Assembly: GCA_051745935.1 (NCBI GenBank)
Contig: JBNJEM010000135.1
Span: 1-13,873, forward strand
Length of the DNA stretch: 13,873 nt
Direction of reading: 5' to 3'
Source: JBNJEM01 sp051745935
Lineage (GTDB): Bacteria > Planctomycetota > Planctomycetia > Pirellulales > Pirellulaceae
The position numbers were made by a program, and so were the translations under genes. Of this stretch, positions 13,121 to 13,873 are shown one piece after another. The notes below the pieces were generated by a model, which saw only the letters and a list, made by a program, of their open reading frames with translations, did not search any database and was not told where the DNA came from. The first letter of the stretch is position 1. Each line of letters opens with the position of its first letter.

Positions 13121-13744
13121 CTACAAGCCCATCCCCGCCCCGTTGATCCGCAACCACTCTTTTCGGTCCTGGTAGTCGGGGAGGATCTTATCGACCATGT
13201 TCCAGAACTCGCGGGTGTGGTTGAGGTGGCGGAGGTGGGCGAGCTCGTGGACGACGATGTAGTCGATCACGGTCGCGGGGGCCATCATGCAGCGCCAGTG
13301 GAAATTGAGGTTGCCTCCTCGCGAGCAGGAGCCCCAACGGTTCTTGAGTTCCAGGATGCGAACCGACTTTGGCTCGACACCCATCCGCGTTCGGTAGTAA
13401 GCCACTCGATCAGGGATTCGCTGCCTGCCCTTCCGCCGATAAAACTCCTTGAACGCTTCGTCTGCAGCTTCGACGCGGCGGCCATCGGTGCGCAGGCAGA
13501 AGTAGCCGTGTTTGAGCTTCAGCGGGACATCCTGCCGCTCAACCAACTTCAGACGGTACGTGCGGCCCAGGTACAGGAAACCCTCGCCGTTCACGTATTC
13601 ACGCTCGACCCGGGTGGCGTTTAGATCTCGCCACTCCGCCACATGGCGATAGATCCAGCATCGCTTGCTCTCGATCAACTGCTCGATCTGCGGCATGGTC
13701 AGCTCGCCGGGAACATGGACCGAGATCCCGCCATCCCGCTCCAC
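13121..13744 (-). CDS. YgjP-like zinc metallopeptidase (DUF45/SprT-type)
   Basis: A predicted cytoplasmic zinc-dependent hydrolase of the YgjP/DUF45 family, whose substrate is not established. 207 aa from GTG 13744. The family blocks are present: a beta-rich N-terminal half with YVNGEGFLYLGRTYRL (50-65), a basic helix (FKEFYRRKGRQRIPDRV), then KNRWGSCSRGGNLNFHWR (134-151) and the active-site helix VVHELAHLRHLNHTREFW (164-181). His166, His170 and probably His176 bind zinc, and Glu167 is the catalytic acid/base. Upstream of the GTG, about ten further in-frame codons (RRKTASVYV-) look like the usual N-terminal strand of this family, but no start codon is found there. A TAG at 13775-13777 next to a GC-rich palindrome closes the frame. 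The gene may therefore have lost its native start, leaving a product slightly shorter than the usual ~230 aa. The catalytic part is intact. Confidence 0.85.
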   Translation of the reverse strand: MERDGGISVHVPGELTMPQIEQLIESKRCWIYRHVAEWRDLNATRVEREYVNGEGFLYLGRTYRLKLVERQDVPLKLKHGYFCLRTDGRRVEAADEAFKEFYRRKGRQRIPDRVAYYRTRMGVEPKSVRILELKNRWGSCSRGGNLNFHWRCMMAPATVIDYIVVHELAHLRHLNHTREFWNMVDKILPDYQDRKEWLRINGAGMGL

Positions 13745-13782
13745 GTAGACGCTGGCTGTCTTCCGCCGGCTCCGCTAATTGG

Positions 13783-13801
13783 CGCGCGGCGACGCCGCGC
13801 G
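13783..13801. repeat. GC-rich palindrome at the 5' end of the metallopeptidase gene
   Basis: CGCGCGGC, loop GAC, GCCGCGCG: a perfect 8-bp stem. It lies directly beyond the TAG that closes the metallopeptidase frame. A related GCCGCGCGGC palindrome occurs near 8771. It resembles a dispersed REP-type element. Confidence 0.6.
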
Positions 13802-13839
13802 GCTAAGACATCAGGAAAAAAGTTTTCGTGGAAAAATGC

Positions 13840-13867
13840 TTGCATTCGTGATTTGACGTGCTAGATT
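13840..13867 (+). promoter_or_regulatory. Candidate promoter reading out of the window
   Basis: TTGCAT, 16 nt, TAGATT, preceded by an A/T-rich stretch (13815-13836) that could act as an UP element. It points rightward, away from the metallopeptidase gene, towards a gene outside the window. Confidence 0.35.
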
Positions 13868-13873
13868 GGGTGG

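Overview
The window looks like chromosomal DNA from a Planctomycetota bacterium, most likely Pirellulaceae-like. This is an inference from gene content: two adjacent, large, membrane-anchored prenyltransferase/squalene-cyclase-repeat proteins of a type abundant in planctomycetes, a sigma-70 factor without region 1.1, loose gene spacing, and long intergenic stretches rich in small palindromic repeats. No phage, CRISPR array, full transposon or defence operon is visible.

Layout, left to right. (1) 12-1661, minus: a primary-type sigma-70 factor with a probable TTG start. (2) 2010-2447, minus: a 145-residue protein of unknown function with a good ribosome binding site. (3) 2448-3793: a 1.3-kb gene-poor stretch holding two copies of a perfect 'CCCACGAG' palindrome, a 16-bp tandem array and copy A of an ~82-bp hairpin repeat. 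(4) 3794-4576, plus: a crotonase (enoyl-CoA hydratase family) retaining only one of the two catalytic glutamates. (5) 4599-6182 and 6371-8032, minus: two paralogous one-pass membrane proteins with C-terminal alpha/alpha-toroid domains, convergent with the crotonase. (6) 8033-9593: a 1.5-kb region with no convincing gene, ending with hairpin-repeat copy B. (7) 9594-9767, plus: ribosomal protein L33, followed by copy C and a nested inverted repeat. (8) 10099-11850, plus: RecJ single-strand exonuclease. (9) 11851-12451: no clear gene. (10) 12452-12525, plus: tRNA-Pro(CGG) with a strong intrinsic terminator. (11) Beyond the tRNA: copy D of the hairpin repeat in inverted orientation, a short uncharacterised ORF, and a YgjP-like zinc metallopeptidase whose 5' end abuts a GC-rich palindrome.

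How the genes relate. Most are housekeeping or lone genes, not one pathway. The clearest functional unit is the tandem pair of toroid proteins, which share a Cys-x-Gly-Arg-Cys-x-His motif. The strongest unexplained signal is the four-copy, ~82-bp hairpin family. All copies have the same length, differ widely in the loop, and keep the terminal stem through A-U to G-U changes, which points to selection on an RNA or single-stranded DNA fold. Two of the copies bracket the L33 gene. All identifications were made by reading the sequence; no database search was run.
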